From positions 1 to 53,674 of the forward strand of contig JAFUKH010000026.1 of assembly GCA_017467845.1 (NCBI GenBank): a stretch of DNA of 53,674 bases, read 5' to 3'. This DNA comes from Lachnospiraceae bacterium. Lineage in GTDB: Bacteria > Bacillota > Clostridia > Lachnospirales > Lachnospiraceae. Within the stretch, counting starts at the first letter, position 1. Every line of letters starts with the position of its first letter. A program made the position numbers and the translations under genes. Under the pieces are notes generated by a model that was not told where the DNA came from, searched no databases, and worked only from the letters and a program-made list of their open reading frames with translations. Of this stretch, positions 7,865 through 15,619 are shown piece after piece.

Positions 7865-8010
7865 TGTCCGGTTCCCTTTGAAAATGGTGGAATATCCAAA
7901 GGCATCACTTCGTAGGGATTCTCATAGGAGTCGGTGGTTGAAGTGATGGGGGTAATACATAGGCATGCAATCATAGTTAAGAGTAACAGTTTTTTAAAGA
8001 TTTTTTTCAT
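7861..8010 (-). CDS. Small secreted propeptide, candidate quorum-sensing signal
   Basis: A 49-codon gene not evident from long-ORF inspection. It starts at 8010 with AAGGAG nine bases upstream, and stops at 7861 inside the end of the convergent regulator gene (4-base overlap). The N-terminus is M-K-K-I-F-K-K followed by a hydrophobic stretch L-L-L-L-T-M-I-A-C-L-C-I, a standard Sec signal peptide. The remaining tail of about 25 residues is polar to proline-rich and contains V-M-P-L-D-I-P-P-F. Size, signal peptide, short variable tail and position beside a TPR regulator match the propeptides of RRNPP systems (Phr, PapR, SHP). Its promoter is mirror-symmetric with that of the radical SAM operon across the palindrome at 8098-8143. 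No homologue is recognised by eye; the mature sequence is unknown. Confidence 0.75.
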   Translation of the reverse strand: MKKIFKKLLLLTMIACLCITPITSTTDSYENPYEVMPLDIPPFSKGTGH

Positions 8011-8073
8011 TTGTCGGTTCTCCTTATATTAATTATTTGCTTGGTATGATACAAATTCCAACATACAACAAGT

Positions 8074-8079
8074 AGTATA
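8074..8079 (-). promoter_or_regulatory. -10 element of the propeptide promoter
   Basis: On the minus strand TATACT lies exactly 19 nt from the CATGGG edge of the palindrome (8099). The position of a -35 reads TGGGAA, far from consensus, suggesting activator dependence. Confidence 0.5.
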
Positions 8080-8097
8080 AGTTATTGTAAGTTTATT

Positions 8098-8143
8098 TCC
8101 CATGATGTTTTTGGAAAAAATTATTTCCAAAAACGTCATGGGA
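8098..8143. promoter_or_regulatory. Shared operator palindrome between divergent promoters
   Basis: Arms 8098-8117 and 8124-8143 are 20 bp with one mismatch (T versus C at one position); the centre is AAATTA. Arm core: CCCATGA and GTTTTTGGAAA. It sits between the propeptide gene (minus) and the radical SAM operon (plus). Both promoters place a -10 hexamer 19 nt beyond the CATGGG edge and lack a good -35. Likely the binding site of the adjacent HTH regulator (inference). A terminator reading is less likely: only short T runs follow and it lies between divergent starts. Confidence 0.65.
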
Positions 8144-8161
8144 TTTCTTTATATACGGAGT

Positions 8162-8167
8162 TACAAT
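8162..8167 (+). promoter_or_regulatory. -10 element of the radical SAM operon promoter
   Basis: TACAAT, exactly 19 nt from the CATGGG edge of the palindrome (8142). It is followed by a short leader with the SD AAGGGGG at 8182-8188. No recognisable -35; its position falls on the palindrome arm. Confidence 0.5.
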
Positions 8168-8196
8168 GGCAACATTGAAACAAGGGGGACGATGAA

Positions 8197-9528
8197 ATGA
8201 AGAAATCATTCTATAATTTCTTTTATAAAATTGAGGAAGGTATTTTAGCGTATAATTCAAAATCTAATGCCATGGCAGTTATTGAACAGGATAAGTTAGA
8301 TACTTTTAAAAAAATAATAAAAGATGAGACATGTGAGGATACTCAGTTTATCGATGAATTAAAATATGGTGGGTTTATTATCGAAGATCATGTGGATGAA
8401 TTATTAGAATTGCGGCACGACATGTATTCTAATAGATTTGCTAACAATATGCTTGCATTAACTATTGCACCAACTTCAGATTGTAATTTTAGATGTCCAT
8501 ATTGTTATGAAAAGGATGTGTTGCATTTACAGAGTATGACAGATGAAATTGCAGATAAGTTGGTGAAGTTTGTTGAACAACAAGCTGCGGGCATTGGTAG
8601 TTTGGAGATAACTTGGTATGGTGGGGAACCATTATTGGAATTTCGAAGAATTCAGGACCTGAGTGAACGTTTCATGAAGATTTGTGAAGAACATGAAGTG
8701 CATTATGAAGCAGGAATTGTGACAAATGGCTATCTTTTGACAAAAGATGTGTTAGAACAGCTAATACAATATAAAGTACGAACTATACAGATTACTTTGG
8801 ATGGGACAAAAGAAACTCATGATAGTAGAAGATATTTGAGGAATCATGGGGGCACATTTGATAAGATTGTATCAAATTTATTATCTTTAAAAGATTTAGC
8901 GGCTTCAAATGAGAAATTTCCTGCAATTAATGTACGAATAAACGTTGATCAGACTAATAAGGATGAGGCATTCGAATTGCTTGATTTCATCGACAAGTCT
9001 CCTTTCAGAGCATATGTAACACCATATGTAGCTGGAGTGTATGATGAAAAAGATTTGGAACACAAATATACATTAACAGACAGTGAGTATGGAAAACTTA
9101 AAAATAAATTCTTAAAGGAACTAGAAAAACGGGGATATAGCATAGATTATAGTGCTTATTATCCGCAAAGAATAACCGCAAACTGTTGTTGCGATCGGTA
9201 CAATGCAGTGGTTGTAGATGCTCATGGCAATTTCTATAAGTGTTGGGAAGAAATTGGGAATATGGATTCTTGTATAGGACAGCTAGGGGCAGATATTAAT
9301 TTCAATTTGCCTAAATGTTATTTTGACTATTTGTTATATGACCCCACATTAGATGAAGAATGCAAGAAATGCAAGATTCTTCCTGTTTGTATGGGCGGTG
9401 GTTGTCCGGTTAGACGAGAACGAGATAAGAGAAGAAATTGTAATTATCAGCTAGAATGTTTTAAAGATGGAATTATGAATAGTGCAGAGAAACTAGGAAA
9501 GGTAATTTCACAAGAGATTAATCTTTAA
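8197..9528 (+). CDS. Radical SAM/SPASM peptide maturase
   Basis: 443-residue enzyme expected to modify the cysteine-rich peptide encoded next (9576-9740). An N-terminal region of about 85 residues (Y-K-I-E-E-G-I-L-A-Y-N, then G-G-F-I-I-E-D) probably recognises the precursor. The radical SAM motif C-N-F-R-C-P-Y-C uses Cys96, 100 and 103; W-Y-G-G-E-P-L-L near 140-147 is the SAM-binding strand. The C-terminal SPASM region has many cysteines (330-332, 349, 359, 374, 389, 392, 398, 403, 415, 421), enough for two auxiliary Fe-S clusters. Known relatives install thioether or C-C crosslinks in sactipeptides and ranthipeptides; which bond forms here cannot be read from sequence. The ATG at 8197 has AAGGGGG eight bases upstream. 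First gene of a divergent, probably peptide-induced operon. Base composition is A+T-richer than the housekeeping genes. Confidence 0.9.
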   Translation: MKKSFYNFFYKIEEGILAYNSKSNAMAVIEQDKLDTFKKIIKDETCEDTQFIDELKYGGFIIEDHVDELLELRHDMYSNRFANNMLALTIAPTSDCNFRCPYCYEKDVLHLQSMTDEIADKLVKFVEQQAAGIGSLEITWYGGEPLLEFRRIQDLSERFMKICEEHEVHYEAGIVTNGYLLTKDVLEQLIQYKVRTIQITLDGTKETHDSRRYLRNHGGTFDKIVSNLLSLKDLAASNEKFPAINVRINVDQTNKDEAFELLDFIDKSPFRAYVTPYVAGVYDEKDLEHKYTLTDSEYGKLKNKFLKELEKRGYSIDYSAYYPQRITANCCCDRYNAVVVDAHGNFYKCWEEIGNMDSCIGQLGADINFNLPKCYFDYLLYDPTLDEECKKCKILPVCMGGGCPVRRERDKRRNCNYQLECFKDGIMNSAEKLGKVISQEINL

Positions 9529-9575
9529 TTAGAGTCATACTGCTGATAAAACTATTATAGAATGGGGGATAAAAG

Positions 9576-9740
9576 ATGACATATTTAACAAATCCACAGA
9601 ATACTACCAAAACGATAACTTCATGTACTTGCTATCAGGGAACATATAGTGTTGTTTGCACTCATAACCCTTGTACAGCAAAATGCTCAACATTTCAGGT
9701 ATGTGTAACGCCAACAGGTGCAAAAATGTCGCCTACTTAA
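9576..9740 (+). CDS. Six-cysteine RiPP precursor peptide
   Basis: A 54-codon gene with a strong SD (GGGGG at 9564-9568) and ATG at 9576. The first 16 residues (M-T-Y-L-T-N-P-Q-N-T-T-K-T-I-T-S) are Thr/Asn-rich, and then six cysteines follow at 17, 19, 28, 33, 37 and 43 among Thr, Ser, Tyr and His residues. The tail is G-A-K-M-S-P-T. There is no Sec signal and no Gly-Gly leader. Its place between a SPASM maturase and an ABC exporter is the standard layout for a radical SAM RiPP substrate. It recalls Cys-rich families such as SCIFF and Clo7bot, but I cannot assign it. The short N-terminus means either a minimal leader or a peptide modified without leader removal. The product could be a bacteriocin or a signal; this is not shown. 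Confidence 0.85.
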   Translation: MTYLTNPQNTTKTITSCTCYQGTYSVVCTHNPCTAKCSTFQVCVTPTGAKMSPT

Positions 9741-9820
9741 ATTGATATAGCACTTAATATTTTAAATTAAAAAATAAGGAAAATATCAGCAGTATGTTTT
9801 CTATAAAATAAAAACAAATT

Positions 9821-9851
9821 GTGAAAGTCAAAATGACTTTCACGTTTTGTT
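9821..9851 (+). terminator. Hairpin between precursor and transporter (partial terminator)
   Basis: GTGAAAGTCA (9821-9830), loop AAA, TGACTTTCAC (9834-9843), then GTTTTGTT. The stem is perfect but the T run is broken by G. Likely lets the precursor accumulate above the transporter mRNA, or protects its 3' end. The rest of 9741-9873 is A+T-rich with nothing else clear. Confidence 0.6.
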
Positions 9852-9873
9852 ATGATGAAAATGGGAAGGGACA

Positions 9874-11529
9874 ATGCAAAATATACTTAAATTCGGATTT
9901 CAATATATTAATAAATGTTCATATATAAGATATTTGTTTCTTTGTGCGGTAATGAGTCTGGTAGGAATGGTTTCACCATTGGTAATGGGGGAAATAATCA
10001 ATCATTTAGCTGAGAATGCAGGTGAAAAAGTTTTGATACAGAATGTAATTGCATTTGGTTTCATTAGTGTCTTGCAACAGGGAATGTCAGTTATTCAAAG
10101 CATTATGGAAGCAAGGCTTAACTCTGATGCAGAGTACAGAGCCAATAGAGGTATTATTGAAAAGCTTTACAATGCGTCTTACGCGAATATATGTAATGAA
10201 GATCCTGCTATGTTGAATCAGAAATTGAGTAATGATATAGGGAGCGTAGTCAATTTTTGTATTGCATTTTTTAGGGATATATTGATCAATATTGTCTTTA
10301 TTGTATGCATAGCGGTAATACTTCTTTCGCAATCGCTGTGGTTGTGGCTAGTTATTTTTGGACTAGTAATAACGTATATAATAGTTTATTTAATAGGTAA
10401 AAGAAAGATGTATGAAATCGGGCTTCTTTATAAAGAAGCACAGACAAGTTTTCTTGGAAAATTGTACGGGATGATTTTTTTTATGAAATCCATAAGGAAT
10501 AATGGATTTGTAAAGATGAGTTTTGCTAAACAAGATGATGAATATAAGCAATATTATGCTACGTTGTACAATCAACTCTCTGTTAATAATTTGTTTTATG
10601 CGACTGTGAATATGATTTCGTTAATGGCACAGGTCCTGTTGTTTCTGATTGGTGGAAAGATGGTATTGGATGGAAAACTGGGGATAGGATTTTTGGTAGC
10701 AATTTTAAATTATTTTTCGGGTCTTTTACAATCAACGGATTATTTTTTGAGTTTAGGACAAAACTATCAGAATACTTTAAGTAGTTACAAACGATTACTT
10801 CCATACAAAGATTTAGAGACTATGGTTCAGGGAGAGGGGCGAGTAGAAAAAATTGAATCTATAGGTATTCAAGAAGTAAGTTTTCGCTACCCGGGACAAC
10901 GTATATTATTTCAAATTAAAAGAGAAGGGTTGGAACGAGGGAAAATATATTGGCTAAAAGGAAAGAATGGTGTAGGAAAAACAACATTTATGAATGTACT
11001 CTTAGGATTGTATGGTAATACATATGGGGGGAATTTTTTCCTCAATAACACAAATATAAGAGAGCTCCAATGGGATGATTTTGTGGAAAAGAAGGTTGCG
11101 ATAATTGAGCAGGAACCATATTTATTAGCAGCGTCTTTAAAGGATAATATGTTATGTAAGGTGAAGGATGTAGATTACAGGAAAAAGGAGCAAGAGATGT
11201 ATGAACTTATTTCTGCTTTTGGGATGGATGAATTTATAGAAAAACAAATGCAGGGAATAGATACCGTATATAATTCGATGAGTTCAGTTATGTCTGGAGG
11301 CGAGAAACAGAAAATAGCGATTATACGGATGTTGTTGTCTGATGCGGATATCTGGTTATTGGATGAACCAACTTCTGCACTAGATGTAGATAGTACGGAG
11401 TTCTTCTTCAAAGAACTAGAAAGAAGAAAGACAGAACATATCATTTTAATGATATCTCATGAAGTGCCAAGGAATTATGATGGTATTATTCGTTTAGAGA
11501 ATTATGCACAAAATAATGGAGAAAAATAA
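9874..11529 (+). CDS. ABC exporter with fused membrane and ATPase domains
   Basis: 551-residue half-transporter, probably a homodimer. The N-terminal 300 residues hold about six membrane spans (for example V-M-S-L-V-G-M-V-S-P-L-V-M-G and I-L-I-N-I-V-F-I-V-C-I-A-V-I-L-L). The C-terminal ATPase has Walker A G-K-N-G-V-G-K-T-T near residue 367, signature M-S-G-G-E-K-Q, Walker B L-L-D-E-P-T-S and the H-loop S-H-E. It lacks an N-terminal C39 peptidase domain, consistent with the precursor having no Gly-Gly site. Most likely it exports the modified six-cysteine peptide. ATG 9874 follows GGAAGGG. The stop abuts the start of the next gene. Confidence 0.9.
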   Translation: MQNILKFGFQYINKCSYIRYLFLCAVMSLVGMVSPLVMGEIINHLAENAGEKVLIQNVIAFGFISVLQQGMSVIQSIMEARLNSDAEYRANRGIIEKLYNASYANICNEDPAMLNQKLSNDIGSVVNFCIAFFRDILINIVFIVCIAVILLSQSLWLWLVIFGLVITYIIVYLIGKRKMYEIGLLYKEAQTSFLGKLYGMIFFMKSIRNNGFVKMSFAKQDDEYKQYYATLYNQLSVNNLFYATVNMISLMAQVLLFLIGGKMVLDGKLGIGFLVAILNYFSGLLQSTDYFLSLGQNYQNTLSSYKRLLPYKDLETMVQGEGRVEKIESIGIQEVSFRYPGQRILFQIKREGLERGKIYWLKGKNGVGKTTFMNVLLGLYGNTYGGNFFLNNTNIRELQWDDFVEKKVAIIEQEPYLLAASLKDNMLCKVKDVDYRKKEQEMYELISAFGMDEFIEKQMQGIDTVYNSMSSVMSGGEKQKIAIIRMLLSDADIWLLDEPTSALDVDSTEFFFKELERRKTEHIILMISHEVPRNYDGIIRLENYAQNNGEK

Positions 11530-12927
11530 ATGCAATACGAATTAAAAGCAATATTTCGAAGTAAAGTGACACTAATATGTATGTTTATCTGCATAATCTT
11601 AGGAATGCAGACTTTCATACAGATGGAAGTTGATTATCAAACTTCGCAAGTGGACAAGGCTAGTAATATGCTTCGATATGAGCAAAATGTAGCTTTCTAT
11701 CAGGAGCAGATTGAATTGAATGAATCTCAGTGGGATTATTATTTGAATTCAGTATATAGGACAAAAGCGCAGCAGGCTGTATTTTTTGCAGAGCATGAGT
11801 ATCTCAAGTGGCTACGGAATGCATGGCAGGAATGTTATGATTATATTGAGAATTATGGATATGACCGCCAGGAAGTGTGGAAATTAGAAGCCAGAATTGC
11901 AATTATTAGTGGTTTGTGTGACATGAGTACACTATCTTATGAAAAGGAAGGATATTTTCCAGCTACAGTAGTATTTGCTGAGGAACTTGAACGAAATCGA
12001 GAATCCTTGAGGTTAGATGAATTAACTTTTTCATTGGATGCATTTTCCAATAGTCCTTTTATGACAGATGAAGACAGAAAGTATAGCGTAACAGAATATT
12101 TGAGTAGAAAGAATTATGTTGAGATGTGGCTGGATGCATGGGAATGTCCGGAGCACTTAAATGGCAACATTGCATCACCATATACATTCTGGGCGAGGTT
12201 TTTCAGCTTCTATGATTATCAGGGAATCATCATTGGAAGCATAGTGATTATGTTTTCTGCATTTTATATGACAGAATGCAAGAAAAGTGGTAGTAGACAG
12301 TTACTGGAGCTTGCTCCATATTCTGATATTCAAAAAGCCGGGTATTATTATAAGGCAATTTTGGTGGCAATACTTTGTATTCTGTGTTGTGCTGTAGGTA
12401 TACCCACATTATTAGCGGGCGTTTTTCATGGCTTCGGCGGACTAGGGACAATTATGTGGGTGGATTATGAGAATTTCAATGGCTGGATTCCGTATGAGCA
12501 TGGAGAAGGCTTTTCTACAGTGTTTTTGGGAAAGGTATATTATGATTACATAGAAAATGGTAAAACATTACCATTAATTTTACAGGAAAAGGCCAAAATT
12601 ACTCTTGGACAGTTTTTACTTCCAGCATCAATATTGGGAACTATAAAATTGCTTTGCTATACATTGCTTGGGTTTACAATTGGCTACCTTGGCCGGAAAC
12701 AGGGACGAACTTTATTAGTAGCAGTACTGGTAACTGGGGGATATATCATTTCGCAGTATACTGATGTAGGCATGAAGTGGAATCCACTGGCTGTAAAGAA
12801 TGCTTGGGATGTAACTAGCGGAGGAACAAATGTAACGTGGCTGAACGCGGTTGTTATTGTATTGGTAGGAATTGGTATTCTTCTGGGAGTACACGTTTTC
12901 TTGGGTAGGAAAAAGGATTATTGCTAG
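11530..12927 (+). CDS. ABC-2 type permease-like membrane protein
   Basis: 465 residues. It begins with one membrane span (L-I-C-M-F-I-C-I-I-L-G-M), followed by a long extracytoplasmic domain of about 200 residues rich in Tyr, Trp and Glu, then about five membrane spans from residue 230 on (G-I-I-I-G-S-I-V-I-M-F-S-A-F-Y onward). This span-loop-spans layout is common in permeases of bacitracin- and lantibiotic-immunity ABC systems. It starts at the base after the exporter stop, with GGAGAAAAATAA as SD. It probably forms one complex with the ATPase at 12942 and the permease at 13856. Role in immunity to, or sensing of, the peptide is inferred from context only. Confidence 0.75.
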   Translation: MQYELKAIFRSKVTLICMFICIILGMQTFIQMEVDYQTSQVDKASNMLRYEQNVAFYQEQIELNESQWDYYLNSVYRTKAQQAVFFAEHEYLKWLRNAWQECYDYIENYGYDRQEVWKLEARIAIISGLCDMSTLSYEKEGYFPATVVFAEELERNRESLRLDELTFSLDAFSNSPFMTDEDRKYSVTEYLSRKNYVEMWLDAWECPEHLNGNIASPYTFWARFFSFYDYQGIIIGSIVIMFSAFYMTECKKSGSRQLLELAPYSDIQKAGYYYKAILVAILCILCCAVGIPTLLAGVFHGFGGLGTIMWVDYENFNGWIPYEHGEGFSTVFLGKVYYDYIENGKTLPLILQEKAKITLGQFLLPASILGTIKLLCYTLLGFTIGYLGRKQGRTLLVAVLVTGGYIISQYTDVGMKWNPLAVKNAWDVTSGGTNVTWLNAVVIVLVGIGILLGVHVFLGRKKDYC

Positions 12928-12941
12928 AGGAGAGGAAGAAA

Positions 12942-13844
12942 ATGGATATTTTATCTGTAAAAGGATTAAAAAAGAGTTTTGGGAAAAATCAGATTTTAAA
13001 AGGTATAGATTTTTCCATTGGAGAAAAGGAAATAGTTGGTTTTTTAGGACCAAATGGTTCGGGAAAATCTACTACAATAAAGTGCATCACAGGATTGTAC
13101 CATATGACAGAAGGAGAAATTAAAATCTGCAATTATAATATTGTAAAAGAGCGTACCAAGGCACTTTCCATGTTAGGAGTAAGTATTGAGGCTCCAGCGT
13201 TATATCCTCAATTGACGGGGATGGAGCATTTGAAAATGATGGGAAAGTGGCGAAAAGTCAGTTCAGAGCGTGTGAGGGAGATGGCAGAGTATACAGGAAT
13301 TGGTCATAATTTAAAACGACGGATAGGTACATATTCCATGGGTATGAAGATGCGTCTGATGCTTGCCATGACAATGATGGCAAAGCCAGCACTTTTAATT
13401 CTGGATGAGCCCACCAATGGACTAGATCCCCAAGCGGTATTTGAGTTACGTGAAGAAATGGAGAAGATAAGGGAGGCAGGTTCTTCCATTCTTTTTTCTA
13501 GCCATCAGCTTAGTGAAGTTGAAAAACTATCAGACCGTGTAGTGATTCTAAATCACGGAGAGATGATATATGATGGAAAACTTCCTAAGGATATTGCGGG
13601 GACACAGTATCAGATACAAGTAGAACCGATGCACCAGCGTGTATGTTTAGACAAAATTGATAGCTTAGGCATTCAAAACTGTGGAATTAAGGAAAATACC
13701 ACAGATTGGATTTGCTTTCAAGCAGAATCCCAGGAATCACTGGGGAAGGTGCTAGCAGAGGTGGGGCATGTTAGCCAAATCATAGATGTGGTGAAATGTG
13801 AAATGAATTTGGAAGAGTTTTACAAAAGAATATATCAAAGGTAG
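12942..13844 (+). CDS. ABC transporter ATPase, BcrA/lantibiotic-immunity type
   Basis: 300-residue cytosolic ATPase. Walker A is G-P-N-G-S-G-K-S-T-T near residue 38, signature Y-S-M-G-M-K-M-R-L near 130, Walker B L-L-I-L-D-E-P-T-N-G-L-D-P near 150, and H-loop S-S-H-Q near 185. The C-terminal 100 residues follow the pattern of BcrA/CcmA-like subunits that pair with separate ABC-2 permeases. The ATG at 12942 is preferred to an upstream TTG at 12921 because AGAGGAAG lies directly before it and the TTG overlaps the preceding stop codon. It lies between two permease genes, so both are likely partners. Confidence 0.88.
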   Translation: MDILSVKGLKKSFGKNQILKGIDFSIGEKEIVGFLGPNGSGKSTTIKCITGLYHMTEGEIKICNYNIVKERTKALSMLGVSIEAPALYPQLTGMEHLKMMGKWRKVSSERVREMAEYTGIGHNLKRRIGTYSMGMKMRLMLAMTMMAKPALLILDEPTNGLDPQAVFELREEMEKIREAGSSILFSSHQLSEVEKLSDRVVILNHGEMIYDGKLPKDIAGTQYQIQVEPMHQRVCLDKIDSLGIQNCGIKENTTDWICFQAESQESLGKVLAEVGHVSQIIDVVKCEMNLEEFYKRIYQR

Positions 13845-13855
13845 TGGTGTAAGGT

Positions 13856-15031
13856 ATGTTGAGGAACGAGATTTGTATGTTTTTTTCTGCAAAGAATATA
13901 TGTGCTTTATTTCTTGCGTTGGTCACGACTTTGATGGTATATCAATATGCTTACATTCCTGCTTATGAAAGTGTGCCACAGGAAGAGATTGCTAAAATTG
14001 AGAATCAGATGAACGATGTGTCATTCTACATAAAAAAATATAAAGATATGATTGCGCAGTATGAAGAAATTGAGCCCCAGAATGAAAGTATTGATGATTT
14101 GAGGGCTATGTTGAAAATCTGGGAAAAATATGATTCCAGAAAAAAAATGCTGACAGCCCTATGGATTTCGCCAGAAAATGATGCAGACACCATATTGCTT
14201 TTCAATAGACAAATTGATGAAATGATGGTGGATGCGCCAACAGGGATGGACTTAGGGATTGAGTTAATCTATGATGAGAATCAAAGAGACTGGCAAGGAC
14301 GTATGCTGTTACATGCTGCATATGAAAAGGAAGGATGGCAAGAGCCGGTTATTTCCAATAAACCTACGGGAGGGTATGTATTATATGATGCGTTGTCTGG
14401 AAAAACAGTGATATTCCTAGTTCTAGTAATACTGGTGATGTTTTGGAATTATGACATCTGGTCTTTTGATTTTGATAATGCAACATATAAGTTATTATAC
14501 ACATTACCATACAGTAAGAATAGAATCTTTGCAATTCGGTGTTTGGTACATTGGCTAGGTAGTCTAATTGGAGTATTGATAGTGCTTAGCTGTCTTTTTG
14601 TTAAGGGGACGAGTGTATTTGGTACGGGATTGGAGTCATTTCAGATAGTGAATGAACAGGCGCTTACGCATTTTGGAGGGTTTTCAGAGGAAATGCTTTT
14701 CTTAGGAAATGGTGATTTTGCCATGAAGCTTAAGGATGCAATTATTCTGCGCTTGGGACTTACTATGCTTTTTTTGACGTTACTTTTCTGCGTGTTGCAA
14801 TTTATATCTTTTTCAGTAGCAAATGGAACATCTGTAATTATTACGTTTACTACGATTTTATTATTGGTTTGTTCTACGTCCATTATGGGTGTAAACCTGA
14901 CTGTGGAAAATGAGGCAGTGCTATCTGGAGATATGGGAATTGGTGTTCCGCTTGTAATCTTGATTGAGATTTGTACAGCTATAGTCTTTTTGATATGGAC
15001 AAATTGGTGGATGCACCACCGAGAGGTTTAA
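13856..15031 (+). CDS. ABC-2 type permease-like membrane protein (second subunit)
   Basis: 391 residues, with the same plan as the 465-residue permease: an N-terminal span (I-C-A-L-F-L-A-L-V-T-T-L-M-V-Y), an extracytoplasmic domain of about 150 residues, then about five spans from K-T-V-I-F-L-V-L-V-I-L-V-M-F-W. The two permeases flank a single ATPase gene, suggesting a heteromeric transporter. ATG 13856 lies 11 nt after the ATPase stop. Last gene of the radical SAM peptide operon; no clear terminator follows before the next promoter at 15046. Confidence 0.75.
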   Translation: MLRNEICMFFSAKNICALFLALVTTLMVYQYAYIPAYESVPQEEIAKIENQMNDVSFYIKKYKDMIAQYEEIEPQNESIDDLRAMLKIWEKYDSRKKMLTALWISPENDADTILLFNRQIDEMMVDAPTGMDLGIELIYDENQRDWQGRMLLHAAYEKEGWQEPVISNKPTGGYVLYDALSGKTVIFLVLVILVMFWNYDIWSFDFDNATYKLLYTLPYSKNRIFAIRCLVHWLGSLIGVLIVLSCLFVKGTSVFGTGLESFQIVNEQALTHFGGFSEEMLFLGNGDFAMKLKDAIILRLGLTMLFLTLLFCVLQFISFSVANGTSVIITFTTILLLVCSTSIMGVNLTVENEAVLSGDMGIGVPLVILIEICTAIVFLIWTNWWMHHREV

Positions 15032-15045
15032 ATGTTGGCATGCAT

Positions 15046-15074
15046 TTGACAGAATAAGGAAATATGCATATAAT
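15046..15074 (+). promoter_or_regulatory. Consensus sigma-A promoter
   Basis: TTGACA (15046-15051), 17-nt spacer, TATAAT (15069-15074): both hexamers match consensus. It drives the small membrane protein gene at 15113 and marks the end of the accessory island. Confidence 0.8.
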
Positions 15075-15112
15075 CATATTGTAATATTTTTCTTACCTAG
15101 GAGGGAAGTTTC

Positions 15113-15529
15113 ATGGAGAAAACAAAATTAGGCATTTCTGTCGGACTTATGGGTGCAATTATTTTCTTAATCGCACTTGGCGGAGGTATGACTCCACTTT
15201 TATTACTTGCAGGTTATGTGTTCTTTAAGGAAGAGAATGTATGGCTGAAGAAGAATGCAGTGAAGGCAATCGTAGTTTTATTGGTATACTACATTGCATA
15301 CTATGCACTTGGCCTTATTCCGGATGTTTTAGGGGTACTGTTAGATACTATCGGACTTGTAGGCTTGAATATTTCTTTATCCTTCATTAACAACCTGATT
15401 TACATCCTGAGAGATGCAGTTAGTATTGTAAAGACTCTTATCTTATTATTAAGCGGTTTAGCAGCATTAAATATGGGTACTGTCAAGGTTTCCTTTATCG
15501 ATAACCTTATTGATAAGCATATGAACTAA
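15113..15529 (+). CDS. Small membrane protein of unknown function
   Basis: 138 residues with about three to four hydrophobic spans: residues 8-40 (I-S-V-G-L-M-G-A-I-I-F-L-I-A-L-G), 50-80 (A-I-V-V-L-L-V-Y-Y-I-A-Y-Y-A-L-G) and 100-120 (I-V-K-T-L-I-L-L-L-S-G-L-A). There is no catalytic motif and I do not recognise the family. SD AGGAGGG lies before ATG 15113. It has its own consensus promoter and its own terminator, so it is a single-gene unit, probably well expressed. Confidence 0.75.
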   Translation: MEKTKLGISVGLMGAIIFLIALGGGMTPLLLLAGYVFFKEENVWLKKNAVKAIVVLLVYYIAYYALGLIPDVLGVLLDTIGLVGLNISLSFINNLIYILRDAVSIVKTLILLLSGLAALNMGTVKVSFIDNLIDKHMN

Positions 15530-15546
15530 TTTGTATTGCTATTTTG

Positions 15547-15577
15547 AGAGCGCAGAATTGTTTCTGCGCTCTTTTTA
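15547..15577 (+). terminator. Rho-independent terminator
   Basis: AGAGCGCAGAA (15547-15557) pairs with TTCTGCGCTCT (15562-15572), followed by TTTT. It ends the small membrane protein transcript. Confidence 0.85.
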
Positions 15578-15619
15578 TGTTATGATTTAAAGGATGTTTT
15601 AATATAGGAGCAGTGTGTT

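Noticed and set aside
8098-8143. Rho-independent terminator
   Set aside because: It lies between divergent starts, has no solid T tract on either side, and is equidistant from two -10 elements.
9576-9740. Double-glycine leader peptide / class II bacteriocin
   Set aside because: No Gly-Gly site before a core, and no C39 peptidase in the exporter.
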